Shown: positions 54,463 through 64,000 of the stretch, one piece after another | Position numbering within the stretch: the first letter of the stretch is position 1 | How the letters are laid out: every line of letters begins with the position of its first letter | From: Platanthera guangdongensis | Lineage: Eukaryota > Streptophyta > Magnoliopsida > Asparagales > Orchidaceae | DNA length: 64,000 nucleotides | Reading direction: 5' to 3' | Assembly (NCBI GenBank): GCA_039583875.1 | Contig: CM077163.1 | Location: 108,819,213-108,883,212, forward strand | Translations under genes and position numbers: made by a program | The notes under the pieces: generated by a model | The model's input: only the letters and a program-made list of their open reading frames with translations | Told to the model about the DNA's origin: nothing | Database searches by the model: none

Positions 54463-55591
54463 ACAAATTATGTCATGTAATTAATAAGAGAAAGGGTGTA
54501 CAAAAGCAATTTTCACAATATAAATCAATACCTACAACATATAATCCAAAAAGCTCATAAATTTCAAATAATCCAAGCTACTACAATTTCAGTTTAGCTG
54601 GATTTTATCTGAGCTCTCGTTTATTATGCAGCATTTCCCATATGCTATTCATCTCCCATTCTACATCCTCAAAATTTCATGAGCCCTCTGAATCGTGTAG
54701 AGCTGAAACCACCTTCTCAAATCCTTCTAGGACATGAATGTGTCTAGCTTTCTCGTCTTCTTTGAATCATTGTGACAGACTTTCATATGATCCATCAAAA
54801 TATCTGCATAAGGATAATCGATCAGCTAAAACCATGCAGCTAGAGCAGCATGGGTTTAAGACAGAATGAATGTGGAACTATATCCCAGTACTTTTGAAAG
54901 AAAGCACTGCACCTTTGTGCTATAAATAGGATATTGTAATAAGAAGTAATAAAAAAACTTTTTAAACCTAACTTCTATCATTAATGTGTTTGTGAGAACC
55001 TTATGAGTGGCAACGAAAACATGCTGTCTAATTCATGCGAGAGTTTCTAGATGCCAACGATCAATGTTTGATCCCACTGCTTCAGGACGTATCAGAGCTT
55101 CTGCAATTTAATTTAAGCATGAAGGAGTCCAACAATAGCTATCATGGCCAACAAGATTGCGATAATGATTGAGATGTTGCAGAACTATTTTTTACAGAGA
55201 TCAGTAATATTGATATATCTTTTAGGGATCCAAATCTCCTTGTTCTATTTTTGCACAAAAAATAAATTGTATGCAAGAAGATATCACTTACCCTTAGAAG
55301 ATTCATTAGGATCATCAAGTTATCCTTCGAACTAACATATCGCATCTTAACCACAGAATTTGATCAATCAAGTAACATCTCTCCCAAAAGCTGATTAGAT
55401 ATTAGTAAGACAAAAAAATGGTTCCTTATAAAACATGTCAACATCAATTATCTGCAAACTCCAAATACACTACTATGAAAGATAAAGCTGTGACATATCA
55501 TGAATATCAATGCAGACATAAAAGAAACAACACCTTGATAGCTTGTCTTTTTGTGATGTAGTTGGCAGAAGAGAGCAACTTCTCATTAAGG
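54463..55591. other. AT-rich region without a clear gene
   Basis: No ORF with recognisable content. On the minus strand near 54730-54590 a short coding-like stretch LEGFEKVVSALHDSEGS followed by NFEDVEWEMNSIWEMLHNKREL could be the remnant of a transposon protein. From 55591 to about 55380 the minus strand has splice-like signals continuing the ORF at 55592-56257. It may be CACTA interior or the 3' part of element C. Confidence 0.35.
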
Positions 55592-56257
55592 TTAGCACAG
55601 AATTGAAATAACAAAAATAATAATGTAACATACAAATAAACAATTTAAGGTTTGCACACCTTGATACAGGCTTAGTATTCTGCCCAGATTAGGTTTCTTG
55701 ATTCCTTCTTTAATCTTATCAAAGACTACAGCAGACCAGTTTGTATTCACCTTGAAGATAACTCTGATCATGAGATTGAACATATAGGCTGAAATCCTAT
55801 CATATCCTCCTGATTTGCATAGAATAATCATCCCTATAATCTCTGACCGGAATTTGCCCTAGGAATTCATTCCCTTCCTGTTCATGGATGATCCAATCTT
55901 GGTAGTGGGATCCAGTCCACACCATTGGAGAGCATCTTTTATCATGGAGGATGTTATGTCAGCGTCTTCCTTAATCCTGGGAAGCTGTAGTGTCTTCCTT
56001 AAATTCTTCTGGGTGAGTTTGACCTTGGTTCCTTGAATAGATGATTTAATTTTCAGGCCCGTCGAATCCATTGATGCTACCGAGAAGAATTCAAGAACCT
56101 CCTTCTTCCATATCCGGGTAGGTTCTGAGAATAAGTAGTCCAATCCATTTTCTGTGAATCGGGTAATCACGGCTTTGATTTCTGGCGTGGCATTCCCAAA
56201 AGCATGAAGAACCATTTCATAGCCCTCGTTGATGTTCTCTTCCAGCTTTTACGCCAT
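55592..56257 (-). pseudogene. Additional ORF downstream of pol in element C
   Basis: Unrecognised protein. An ATG at 56257 (MA, then an in-frame TAA, then KLEENINEGYE) leads to the open frame from 56215 (MVLHAFGNATPEIKAVITRF, 118 codons) and, past a stop near 55859, a second stretch (SEIIGMIILCKSGGYDRISAYMFNLMIRVIFKVNTNWSAVVFDKIKEGI). The layout faintly recalls hypothetical proteins common near retrotransposons in asterid genomes (from memory, weak). After KPNLGRILSLYQ the minus strand reads AAG-GTGTGC, a possible donor. No signal peptide or membrane segment is evident in the main part. Its position after pol is where Sireviruses may carry an env-like gene, but I see no env feature. Confidence 0.45.
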
Positions 56258-56356
56258 TAGGGATTAGAGAGAGAGAAGAAGGAAGATGAAGGCTTGTCGA
56301 CACAAAGGTTTGGTCTTGAGAATACTGAGAGCGTAGTCGACAGAGTTTTACTTCCA

Positions 56357-56368
56357 CCTATTTATATG
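56357..56368 (-). promoter_or_regulatory. TATA box before the extra ORF of element C
   Basis: Minus-strand CATATAAATAGG, a near-consensus plant TATA box, about 100 bases upstream of the ATG at 56257 and directly downstream of the TGTCGACAC repeats. It lies well after the pol stop, so it is not part of an ordinary LTR. Confidence 0.65.
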
Positions 56369-56384
56369 TTTGTCTGAAATACGC

Positions 56385-56715
56385 TTATTGTGTCAACACT
56401 GTTGCGATTATGTCGACATAGACTATTAAAGTCTCGATAGAGAATATAAAGGTATTATAATACTATGTATTGACACCATCTGCGATGTGTCGATACAGAC
56501 AACCTTAAGAGTCCACACTAATTTCTACGTGTCGACACAGATGACTGTATATGTCGACACCAGTATCTAAGTGTCAGGAAAGCTATGTGTCGACACCAAA
56601 TTCTGAGTGTCGACACAATCTTCTTGATGTGTCGACAGAATTTTCATTATGTGTCGACACCAACTACTAAGTGTCAACACCTATGTCTTTATGTGTCGAC
56701 ACAAATGTAATTAGT
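56385..56715. repeat. TGTCGACAC repeat block between pol and the extra ORF
   Basis: About ten copies of the palindrome TGTCGACAC or one-base variants, 20-40 bases apart. The same motif fills the LTR of element C at 62340-62765. Here no LTR start (TGTTGGG) accompanies it. Confidence 0.85.
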
Positions 56716-56734
56716 CAAATTAGTCATACTATTC

Positions 56735-58420
56735 TAAGTTTAGCACGCCTACTTCAATTTTAAAGTAATTGAATTTAGTTTCATCTAGTGGTTTGGTGAA
56801 CATGTTAGCAATTTGATAATTAGTGTTGACAAATTCTAAGCTTATGTCTTCTTTTTCAACATGATCTCTAATGAAAAGAAATCTGATTTCTATGTGCTTA
56901 GTTCTGCTATGAGAAACAGGATTTCTAGCAATAGAAATGGCACTAGTAGAATCATAATATAATGGGGTTCTACTTACCTTGATGCCATAATCTTCAAGTT
57001 GATGTTGTATCCATAACAGCTGAGTACATCAACTGCCTGCAGCTACATATTCAGACTCAGCAGTGGATATAGCCACACTTGTCTGCTTTTTGTTGCTCCA
57101 TGACACCAATCTTCCACCTAGAAACTGACATGTGCCAGTGGTGCTTTTCCTATCTTCTTTGCATCCTGCAAAGTCTGCATCTGAATAACCTGTTAGTAGA
57201 AAATCTCTGTTCTTAGGATACCAAAGGCCAAGATTTGTTGTTCCCTTAAGATATCTCAAAATTCTTTTGACATTAGTATAATGAGATTCTTTATGGCAAG
57301 CTTGATACCTAACACAGAAATATGTAGCATACATGATGTCTGGTCTACTAGCAGTTAAGTATAGAAGGGAGCCAAGTATCCATCTATACACAGACTCATC
57401 TACAAGTTTTCCTGCATCATCTTTGCCTATAGACATACTTGACCCCATTAGAGTTCTCATGGTGGAGGATGACTCCATGCCATATTTCTTAATTAACTCC
57501 TTGGTGAACTTAGATTAGGATATGGACAAGCCATCATCAGTCTGTCTAAATTGGAGTCCCAAGAAGATTTTCATCTCACCCATGCTGCTCATCTCAAACT
57601 TCCCTTGCATAAGTTTTGCAAACTTAATACAAAGGTTGTTTTCAGTTGATCCAAAGATAATGTCATCAACATATATCTGGACTAGGATGATCTTGCCTTT
57701 TGATTCCCTAAGGAATAGAGTTTTGTCTATTTTCCCCCTTGAGAATTTGTTCTCAATGAGGAAGGTAGATATTGTTTCATACCAAGCCCTAGGGGCTTGT
57801 TTCAATCCATATAGAGCTTTCTTAAGCCTATACACATAATTAGGATAGAGAGGATCTATAAAACCTGAGGGTTGTTCAACATAAACTTCCTCAATTAAGT
57901 AACCATTCAAAAATGTTGACTATACATCCATCTGGAATACCTTGAACCCTTGATAAGCTACATATTCTAAGAACAGCCTTATTTCTTCCAACCATGCCAC
58001 TGGGGCAAATGTCTGGTCAAAATATATTCATTCTTCCTGTTTGTAGCCTTTTGCCACCAGTCTTGCTTTGTTCTTGACTATAATATCATTTTCATCTAAC
58101 TTGTTCTTGTAGATCCACTTAGTCCCTATGACATTGTGTTTCTTTTATTTAGGAACCAACTTCCAAACTTTACATCTTCTGAATTGATTCAGTTCTTCTT
58201 GCATGGCATCAATCCAGTTTAAGTCTTGTATGGCCTCTTTAAATTTCTTGGGTTCCATATGGGAAAGGAAACTTGAGCAAAGAACTGTGTTTAAATTCTT
58301 GCTCCTTGTCTGAACACCACGTCTTAGATCACCAATAATTTGGTGTGCTGGATGATCCCTTAGATGTCTTATTACTGGAGGCAGTCTATCCATAACTTGA
58401 TTTCATCCAATCTCCCCACC
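56735..58420 (-). pseudogene. Copia C reverse transcriptase and RNase H
   Basis: Minus strand. The linker (MDRLPPVIRHLRDHPAHQIIG) is followed by the RT blocks [44 protein letters not shown], the active site [13 protein letters not shown] and [14 protein letters not shown]. RNase H shows SLLYLTASRPDIMYA, GYSDADFAGCKEDRKSTTGTCQFLGG and KKQTSVAISTAESEYVAAGS. The pol tail (EFVNTNYQIANMFTKPLDETKFNYFKIEVGVLNLE) ends with a stop at about 56735. Stops or slips lie near 58147, 58030, 57920, 57515 and 57028. Same wording as A and B but fewer defects. Confidence 0.9.
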
Positions 58421-58501
58421 ATGTTGTACTTCATTGTCTTCATCATCATCAGCTTGTGAGTCTTGTACTCCCCCTGGACAGCATCCATCATTTTCTTCAT
58501 C

Positions 58502-59416
58502 CTATATAGTAGGTTGGTCTTCACTAATGGTTAGCTTGTCCATCTTTTCCTTCAAACCTGTAGAGCTACAAGGAGTGTTAGACAGCTCACAGTTGATTAG
58601 CTTAGATTCATCAAAGCGTACATGGACAGATTCTTCTACAGCTTGAGTAGTCAAGTTGTAGACCCTGTATACCTTACTGCTGTTGTTGTACCCAATAAAT
58701 ATCCCATCTTGGGATTTGGCCGCAAACTTTGTTAAATGAGACTTGTCATTGTTAAGTACATAACACTTGCTAGCAAAGATCCTAAAATAGGATATATTTG
58801 GTTTTCTGCCTTTCATAATCTCATAGGGTGTCTTCTTGTGGCTTTTGGTGATGGAGGCTCTATTGAGAACATGACATGCAGTGTTTACTACCGCAACCCA
58901 AAAATATTCTGGGAGAGATGTGTCACTTAGTAGTGTTCTACCAGCCTCAATAAGAGTCCTATTCTTTCTTTCAGCAATACCATTTTGCTGGGGAGTTCTA
59001 GGTGAGGAGAACTGTTGATGAATCCCTAGTTCTTCACAAAATCTTGTCATGCATTCAGACTAAAATTCAGTCCCATGGTCACTTCTGATTTTGACCACTG
59101 AATTATTAAGTTCATTCTGAATTTGCCTAACAAAATTGTGGAAGATAGTAGGGGTTTCAGATTTCTGCCTCAGGAAGAAAACCCATGTAAATCTAGAATA
59201 GTCATCCACAACCACAAATGTATAGACTTTCCTACCTAGACTATGAACTGGCATAGGACCAAATAGATCCATATATAGATCCATATGCAGGAGGTGCAAA
59301 CACCTCACTGAGTCTTCGGTATCAAAACTGTGGAAGGATCTCTTGGTCTGTTTGCCTTTTTTACAATCTGAACATACACCCTCCTTGATGCACTTGACTT
59401 GAGGACCATTTCTCAC
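58502..59416 (-). pseudogene. Copia C integrase
   Basis: Minus strand. Zinc domain remnant (CSDCKKGKQTKRS), catalytic core HMDLYMDLFGPMP with a four-residue tandem duplication around the first Asp, VVVDDYSRFTWVFFL, Asp in KIRSDHGTEF, then a stop near 59059 and Glu in PQQNGIAERKN. The downstream blocks YFWVAVVNTACHVLNRASITKSHKKTPYE and YFRIFASKCYVLNN follow, and the acidic linker comes after SNTPCSSTGLKEK. Apart from the stop and the duplication the domain is well kept. Confidence 0.89.
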
Positions 59417-59476
59417 TAACTCTTTACTATAGAGTTGGCCAAAGGTCTTGTAGATAAGGTGAGCAAGCCTCTTGTG

Positions 59477-60010
59477 TCATTTTACACAATGAGAAGCTTT
59501 CTCATCTACTACTAGGAAAACAGGAGAATCTTTATTCTCACTCACAAAATTTAGACAATAAACATTTTCTTTTTTATAGTCTGACAAGATGACCTCTTGA
59601 TCACTTATCCTTCTAGTTTGACACCCATTCTTAATGAATGAAGTGTCATAACCAAGATCACTTAGTTGGCTTATGCTTATTAGGTTATGTTTCAGACCTT
59701 TTACATGAGCCACTTGGGTGATAGTGATAGAGCTATTGGAAATGTTACCAAACCCTTTGATGACCCCCTTTTCAAATACACCAAAGATCACTTTGGGTCC
59801 ATTCTCTATGGGAGAGTAATCCTTCAGCATCCTTCTTATTCCAGTCATGTACCTAGAACATCCACTGTCCAAGTACCATATTGGGATATGGCCACTTGGA
59901 CTCACCTTACTGGGACCAGGCTGATCCTGGCACTGATCTTCCTCAGATATAGCCATCAGCCCTTTGCAATGAAGATCTTCAATCACATTGATAGAGTCCA
60001 TCATTTTCAT
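59477..60010 (-). pseudogene. Copia C protease region
   Basis: Minus-strand open frame of 177 codons. WYLDSGCSRYMTG carries the copia protease active site (Asp-Ser-Gly), followed by DYSPIENGPKVIFG, ITITQVAHVKGLKHNLISISQLSDLGYDTSFIKNGC and FLVVDEKASHCVK, the lead-in to the integrase zinc domain, whose first His region near 59476 is interrupted by a stop. It is the intact counterpart that shows the deletion in element B. Confidence 0.89.
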
Positions 60011-60014
60011 TAAT

Positions 60015-61241
60015 TATGTCTCTTCTTAATCCTCTTTAGTTGTGAACAGTCCAATATATGCTTCAGCTTTAGCTTCAGCTTCAGAATCTGATGATGAGGA
60101 GTCAGTCCAGCTTTTCTGCTTCTTTGCAACAAAGGATCTCTCCTTCTTGCCCTTATTTTGATGTTTCTTCTTGTCATTGGAGTCCTTTCTTTTATCAGGG
60201 CAGTCAGCAACAACATGTCCAGTCCTGTTGCAACAATAGCAAACAATCTTAGAAGAAGTTAATTTGCTAGGTTTAGTGTCATACCTGTCCTTTTTAGAGG
60301 ATTTCTTTTTCTGGTAATAGTCATCCTTGGACTGTGAGGAGGATGACTTGGTTCTCCACTATTATTTCTTCAAGAATCGTTGGAATTGCCTTATGAAGGC
60401 AGCAAAGTCTTCGTCAGAATTAGGGCTGTCTGATCTGTTGTTGTCAGAATTATCTGAGTTAACTTCATAAGCTTTCCTAGGAGGAGATGGAGATATCCTC
60501 ATGTCCTTCTTTGGGGCTTCAACCTTGAAGGACACAGATTTCCCTTTGTACTCAGACCTATTACTTTTCTCCTCCTCCTTTCTGGCCATAAGCTGCATCT
60601 CATATGATAGCAGTTTTCCAAATAGAGTTGGAGGAGAGGTGTCTGCAAGTTTGGCCACTTCCCTGATGGTACATATTTTGGTATCCCAGTCCTTGGTTAG
60701 TGAACTGAGAAACTTATCATTGAGCTTATATGTGCTAAAGACTCTTCCATATGACATTAGCTCATTCACTATTCTAAAGAACTTCTTGTAGCACTCAGTT
60801 ATGTTGTCAATATTGGTTTGTCTAAAGCTTTCATATTCTTGATTTAGCATAGACTTTCTATCCTCTCTTACTTCTTCTGATCCCTTCATGTAGAAAATCA
60901 AAGTGTCCCACGTCTCCTTGGAGGTTTTGTAGTGAACCAAATTTTGGAAGGTTGAGTCATCTATAACACTAATTATTATGTTCTATGCTCTCTTATTCAT
61001 AGTGGCTAAGATGATATCATCCCTTTGTCATTTCAGAGTAGCTTTTTGGAGTCCTAAGATTGGCATCAAGAACTGAGATGTTTATAGGAATGAATGGCCC
61101 TTCTTTGACTGTGTTGTAGATTCTTGGGTCAGAAGCTTCCATGAACAATCTGACTCTCTCTTTCCATATGCCAAAAATTTCTTTTTTACAGATAGGTAGT
61201 TTCATGGATCCAAGTTCCTTGTGAGTTTCACCTGAACCCAT
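60015..61241 (-). pseudogene. gag: Copia C Gag
   Basis: Minus strand, starting MGSGETHKELGSMKLPICKK at 61241, 66 bases after the primer site. N-terminal frame to 61017, then a break, then an open frame at 60940-60362 (YKTSKETWDTLIFYMKGSEEVREDRKSMLNQEYESF, KFLSSLTKDWDTKICTIREVAKLADTSPPTLFGKLLSYEMQL, DSPNSDEDFAAFIRQFQRFLKK). A complete CCHC zinc knuckle CYCCNRTGHVVADC is at about 60190-60240, in a frame broken from the core. A Ser/Glu/Ala-rich tail (SSSSDSEAEAKAEAYIGLF) ends it. Confidence 0.88.
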
Positions 61242-61307
61242 TTTGATTATAACTGTTAACTACCTTATAGATCAACTCTGACTGTTAAGTCTAATCTTAA
61301 GCAATCT

Positions 61308-61320
61308 GGCTCTGATACCA
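61308..61320 (-). other. Copia C primer binding site (initiator Met tRNA type)
   Basis: Minus-strand TGGTATCAGAGCC, two bases after the LTR end. A longer match to initiator Met tRNA than in A/B, where the site reads TGGTATCAGAGGG. Confidence 0.9.
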
Positions 61321-62209
61321 CTTGAAAGAATTGGTTTCAAGATATCTTAAATACCTAGAGGGGGGTGAATAGGTTCAATTTCTTTTTATTAAGGCAGACA
61401 GTATATTTTACTAGTAATTAATCTATGCAACAACTATCACAGCACAGCTTAAAAACAAACACAGCCAACACAGATTGCACAGAGATTTATAGTGGTTCCC
61501 CAAGAGATGGGTAGATCCACTTTCCCCCTTCGCCTATCTAGCAGTATACTAGATTCGGCCTAACTTCCTTCTTCCTTCTCAGATCCTTAAATCTTACAAC
61601 TCAGAACCCAGAATGGTTTCTACAGCTCAGACTTCAGCAAGTCCTACAACTCAGATTCTTCCAGAGAATACTACCTCAGAGTGAGTCCACACTCCTACAA
61701 CTCAGGCAATCCAACCCTATCTCAGCCTCTTTCACCAGGCCTACAGCTCAGAGAAAGGAATCCCCTACCTCAGGCACTCAGCCCTACCTCAGCATTTATA
61801 AACTTAGGCTTACAACTCAGAGAGATAACTCTCCTACACTCAGATCTATAAAAGATCTTACAGATAAAATTGATTATAAAAAGAATAAATCCTTCACCCA
61901 GGTAGAGAGAGAAAGGGGTGAAGCCTTCTTGATCAGTTCTTGATAGATCTGACTGCCTAAGACTCAACTTGTCTTAGCTTCTTCAAAGCTTCTTTAGTCT
62001 GAACAAAGTAAGGTTGATGTTCTTGTAAAGTTGGAGATGATCCTCAATCCAGCTTCCTATTCTTTCAGATGTAGATCTGAATTCTTCTTGCAGACTTGTT
62101 CAGAATCTGCCCTTAGAGACTTGTTGAGTTCAGGATCTGAACTTCTCTTCTTGTTGGATCTCTCTCTTTTTTTGATCTCTAATCTCTGCTTTTTGATGAT
62201 AGAATAGGT

Positions 62210-62219
62210 CTTTATATAG
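62210..62219 (-). promoter_or_regulatory. TATA box of copia C LTR
   Basis: CTATATAAAG on the minus strand, downstream of the TGTCGACAC array; transcription should start near 62180. Same order (palindromes, then TATA) as in front of the extra ORF at 56257. Confidence 0.7.
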
Positions 62220-62339
62220 ATCCATCTGAGGTTACCGGTTGATTCGGTTCATAACGGCCTTCTGACAGCTCTGACAGATGCAACAGCATTGTTAGTTATG
62301 ACAGCTGTTAAGTCTTCAGTCGTGACACTTGATCCCTCA

Positions 62340-62765
62340 TTGTACTCTATCTCAGCAGAAAAGTGTCGAGATAATACTTCAAATGTCTCGACATAAATAG
62401 ATCATGTATCGACACAACTCTTGATGATGTCAACACAGCTCTCATAATATCGACACAGCCCTTCTTTATCTTCTCAACACAGCTTCTGTGGAATGTGTCG
62501 ACACAAGTCCTGTGTGTCGACATAATAGCTTCTAGTCTCGACAAAATTGGTGTTGACAGAATTCTGGTGTGTGTCGACATAAGTCCTGTGTGTCGACATA
62601 ATTGTTGTCGATAGAATTCTGGTGTGTGTCAACACAAGTCCTATGTGTCGACACAATCGTTGTCAACAGAATTTATGTGTGACGACACAAGTCCTGAGTG
62701 TCGACACAATCTGACTCCTGGTGTCGACACCATTCTTCTCAAGTGTCGACACTTGTACTTAGAAA
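62340..62765. repeat. TGTCGACAC array in copia C LTR
   Basis: Roughly a dozen copies of TGTCGACAC and variants (TGTCGACATAA, TGTCAACAC), some in longer repeats of about 38 bases (GTGTGTCGACATAAGTCCTG). The core is a perfect 8-base palindrome, GTCGAC flanked by T and A. Confidence 0.87.
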
Positions 62766-62890
62766 CTTTTTCTGCATTTCCTTAACCTGCAAATTGAAAC
62801 TTAACACACCATCAAATACACATTGATGAATATCATTTAGTTAGGTGTGACTTCTTCAAATCAGGTACACAGTTTCCAATGTACCCAACA

Positions 62891-64000
62891 AATAATCAGG
62901 TTGGTCTTTGTATCCTAAGTGGTGAAATCTTCTAGATGGAATAATCCATTGAGTAAAGGGATTTATAAATTTTGATTTCTGATATTTAGTTTGATTAAAA
63001 TTAAACTTTTTGTTTTAAAAGTTTGAGTTCGACAAATTTAGTTGAGTTCGTCGAGCTGAGGTCGACGAAAAGTATTGATGTCGTCGATCTTTGTTCAGAG
63101 AATGATAATACTCATTTTCTGCATTACACGATCGTCGATCTCTGTTCGACGAAATATATTGATTTTGTCAAGCACCCTGTCTTGAGTAATCATACTCAAA
63201 CCCTGGGTTTAGAGTTCGTCGATCGCCGTTCTACCCAAAATACTGATTTCGTCGATATGAGTTCGACGAATTTTGTTGAACAGTAGTTTTATGTGAATTT
63301 TTACTTTTCTTTTTCTATGATTGATTTTTCTGTGAAGTTTCTGTTGGTTTATTATTAACTTCTACAATTTTTTCTTTACCCTTAGTAGAATCAAATTTGA
63401 TGGAGGTAGATAATATATTTTTCTTAAGAATAGGTGGCTGACTAGATGATGCCCCTAAACTTAGTTTACCATTGAGCGTAGCATTGACTGTGCTAGTGAT
63501 GTCGATTAATTTTATACTTCTCCCATTAAGGGATTCTTCAATTTTTTAGCCTCATTTAATTCAGTTTTTAATGAGATGATTTGTGCAGAAGCTACATCTA
63601 GTTCATCTTTTTATTTAATGTTTACAGAAAACAAGTTATCATATTCAATAAATTTATCTCTGAGAAGCTTGATTTCCTTCTCAGGTGTAATTAAGTCTTT
63701 GCACAGTATCTTAAATTCAGTTTTAAAAAGTTTAGAAGTAAAATCAAAGGAGGATATTACATGATCCTCTTCAGGCTCAGAATCTTCAGCTTCTGATTCT
63801 TCAGCTTCTGATGGATTGTTTGATGCATTGATAGCCATCAAACAAATCTCTTTGGCTTTAGCCTCTTCCTCATCTTCATTGGAGCTGGAAGATGAAGATT
63901 CTTCTTCTGTCTCACTCAAAGTTTCTGCAACAAAGCCTTTCTCCTTCCTCTTATGCTTGCTTGAGGAGGACTTGTTGTACTGCTTTCTGGAGTCCTTGTC
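62891..64000 (-). pseudogene. gag: Sirevirus-like element J: Gag C-terminal fragment
   Basis: Minus strand, entering from the right edge with a basic stretch DKDSRKQYNKSSSSKHKRKEKGF, then an acidic tract (SETEEESSSSSSNEDEEEAKAKEICLMAIN, SEAEESEAEDSEPEED) and a coiled-coil-like part (KLFKTEFKILCKDLITPEKEIKLLRDKF). This basic/acidic/coiled-coil order after the zinc knuckle is typical of Sirevirus-type Gag. An in-frame stop near 63608 and frame slips at about 63530 onward break it. 63020-63290 consists of TTCGTCGA/TCGACGAA repeats, and 62891-63010 is AT-rich. Element C appears to have inserted next to or in it. Confidence 0.75.

Larger units (their letters stand above)
55592..62890 (-). mobile_element. 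Sirevirus-like copia element C with extra ORF
   Basis: Minus-strand copia element, best preserved of the A/B/C group. Its 5' LTR is 61323-62890; then primer site, gag, protease, integrase, RT, RNase H (ending near 56735), a repeat/TATA block and an additional ORF. The 3' LTR was not found; the left limit given is the last sequence I can tie to it. Several stop codons make it inactive. Its LTR has the same termini as A/B (TGTTGGG...TTTCA) but a different body. Confidence 0.85.
61323..62890 (-). repeat. 5' LTR of copia element C
   Basis: 1568 bp. On the minus strand it starts TGTTGGGTACATTGG and ends CCAATTCTTTCA. It holds a TGTCGACAC array (62340-62765) and, downstream in element sense, a TATA box CTATATAAAG (62210-62219). 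It then has many ACTCAG/CTGAG stretches as in LTR fragment E, and the AGGGGGGTGAATAGG block near its end. Confidence 0.88.

Noticed and set aside
56270..56735. 3' LTR of element C
   Set aside because: It has the TGTCGACAC repeats and a TATA box but no TGTTGGG start, no purine tract before it and no match to the rest of the C LTR.

Overview
This window is repeat-only plant DNA. I see no ordinary host gene; nearly every base belongs to LTR retrotransposons, some nested inside others, plus a foldback element and one end of a CACTA DNA transposon. Plant origin follows from primer sites matching initiator-Met and Asp tRNAs, from the lineages present (Tekay-type chromovirus, Athila-type Gypsy, Sirevirus-like and other Ty1/copia elements), from the CACTA end, and from plant-style introns and TATA boxes. 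A eudicot is likely (an asterid is only a weak guess). Such density is typical of pericentromeric heterochromatin.

Layout. 1-13475 is the 3' part of a decayed Sirevirus-like copia element (A), split at 690-12299 by a full-length Tekay-type element with 3357-bp LTRs, a CACCA target duplication and open gag and pol. 13476-15961 is an LTR shared by A and a second copy of the same family (B, 15962-25802), which ends in its own LTR at 25803-28231. B holds a solo LTR (19985-22515) and a foldback element built from tRNA-like SINE units (23150-24131). 28232-31672 is a decayed minus-strand copia element (D), followed by an A/B-family LTR fragment (E, 31673-33780). Copia F begins with its LTR at 33869. 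It is interrupted by a non-autonomous minus-strand copia element (G, 35351-41397) and cut off at 42643 by an Athila element (H, 42644 to about 50600). A minus-strand Athila remnant (I, 50611-53983) ends at the CACTA terminus. A minus-strand Sirevirus-like element (C, about 55592-62890) carries an extra ORF downstream of pol behind its own promoter-like block. A Sirevirus gag fragment (J) runs off the right edge.

Most notable. (1) The Tekay element appears to be spliced: a 95-bp intron separates gag from pol in matching frames, and good splice signals link a MPPRR-type first exon inside the LTR to the body of gag. (2) The same LTR holds two adjacent 13-bp stem-loops with identical-size loops and three compensatory stem differences. 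(3) Element G keeps a long open Gag-integrase ORF although all three integrase catalytic residues are replaced and protease, RT and RNase H are gone. (4) Element C has a third ORF behind a TGTCGACAC-repeat and TATA block resembling its LTR promoter. (5) Nearly every LTR family here carries its own array of short palindromes.
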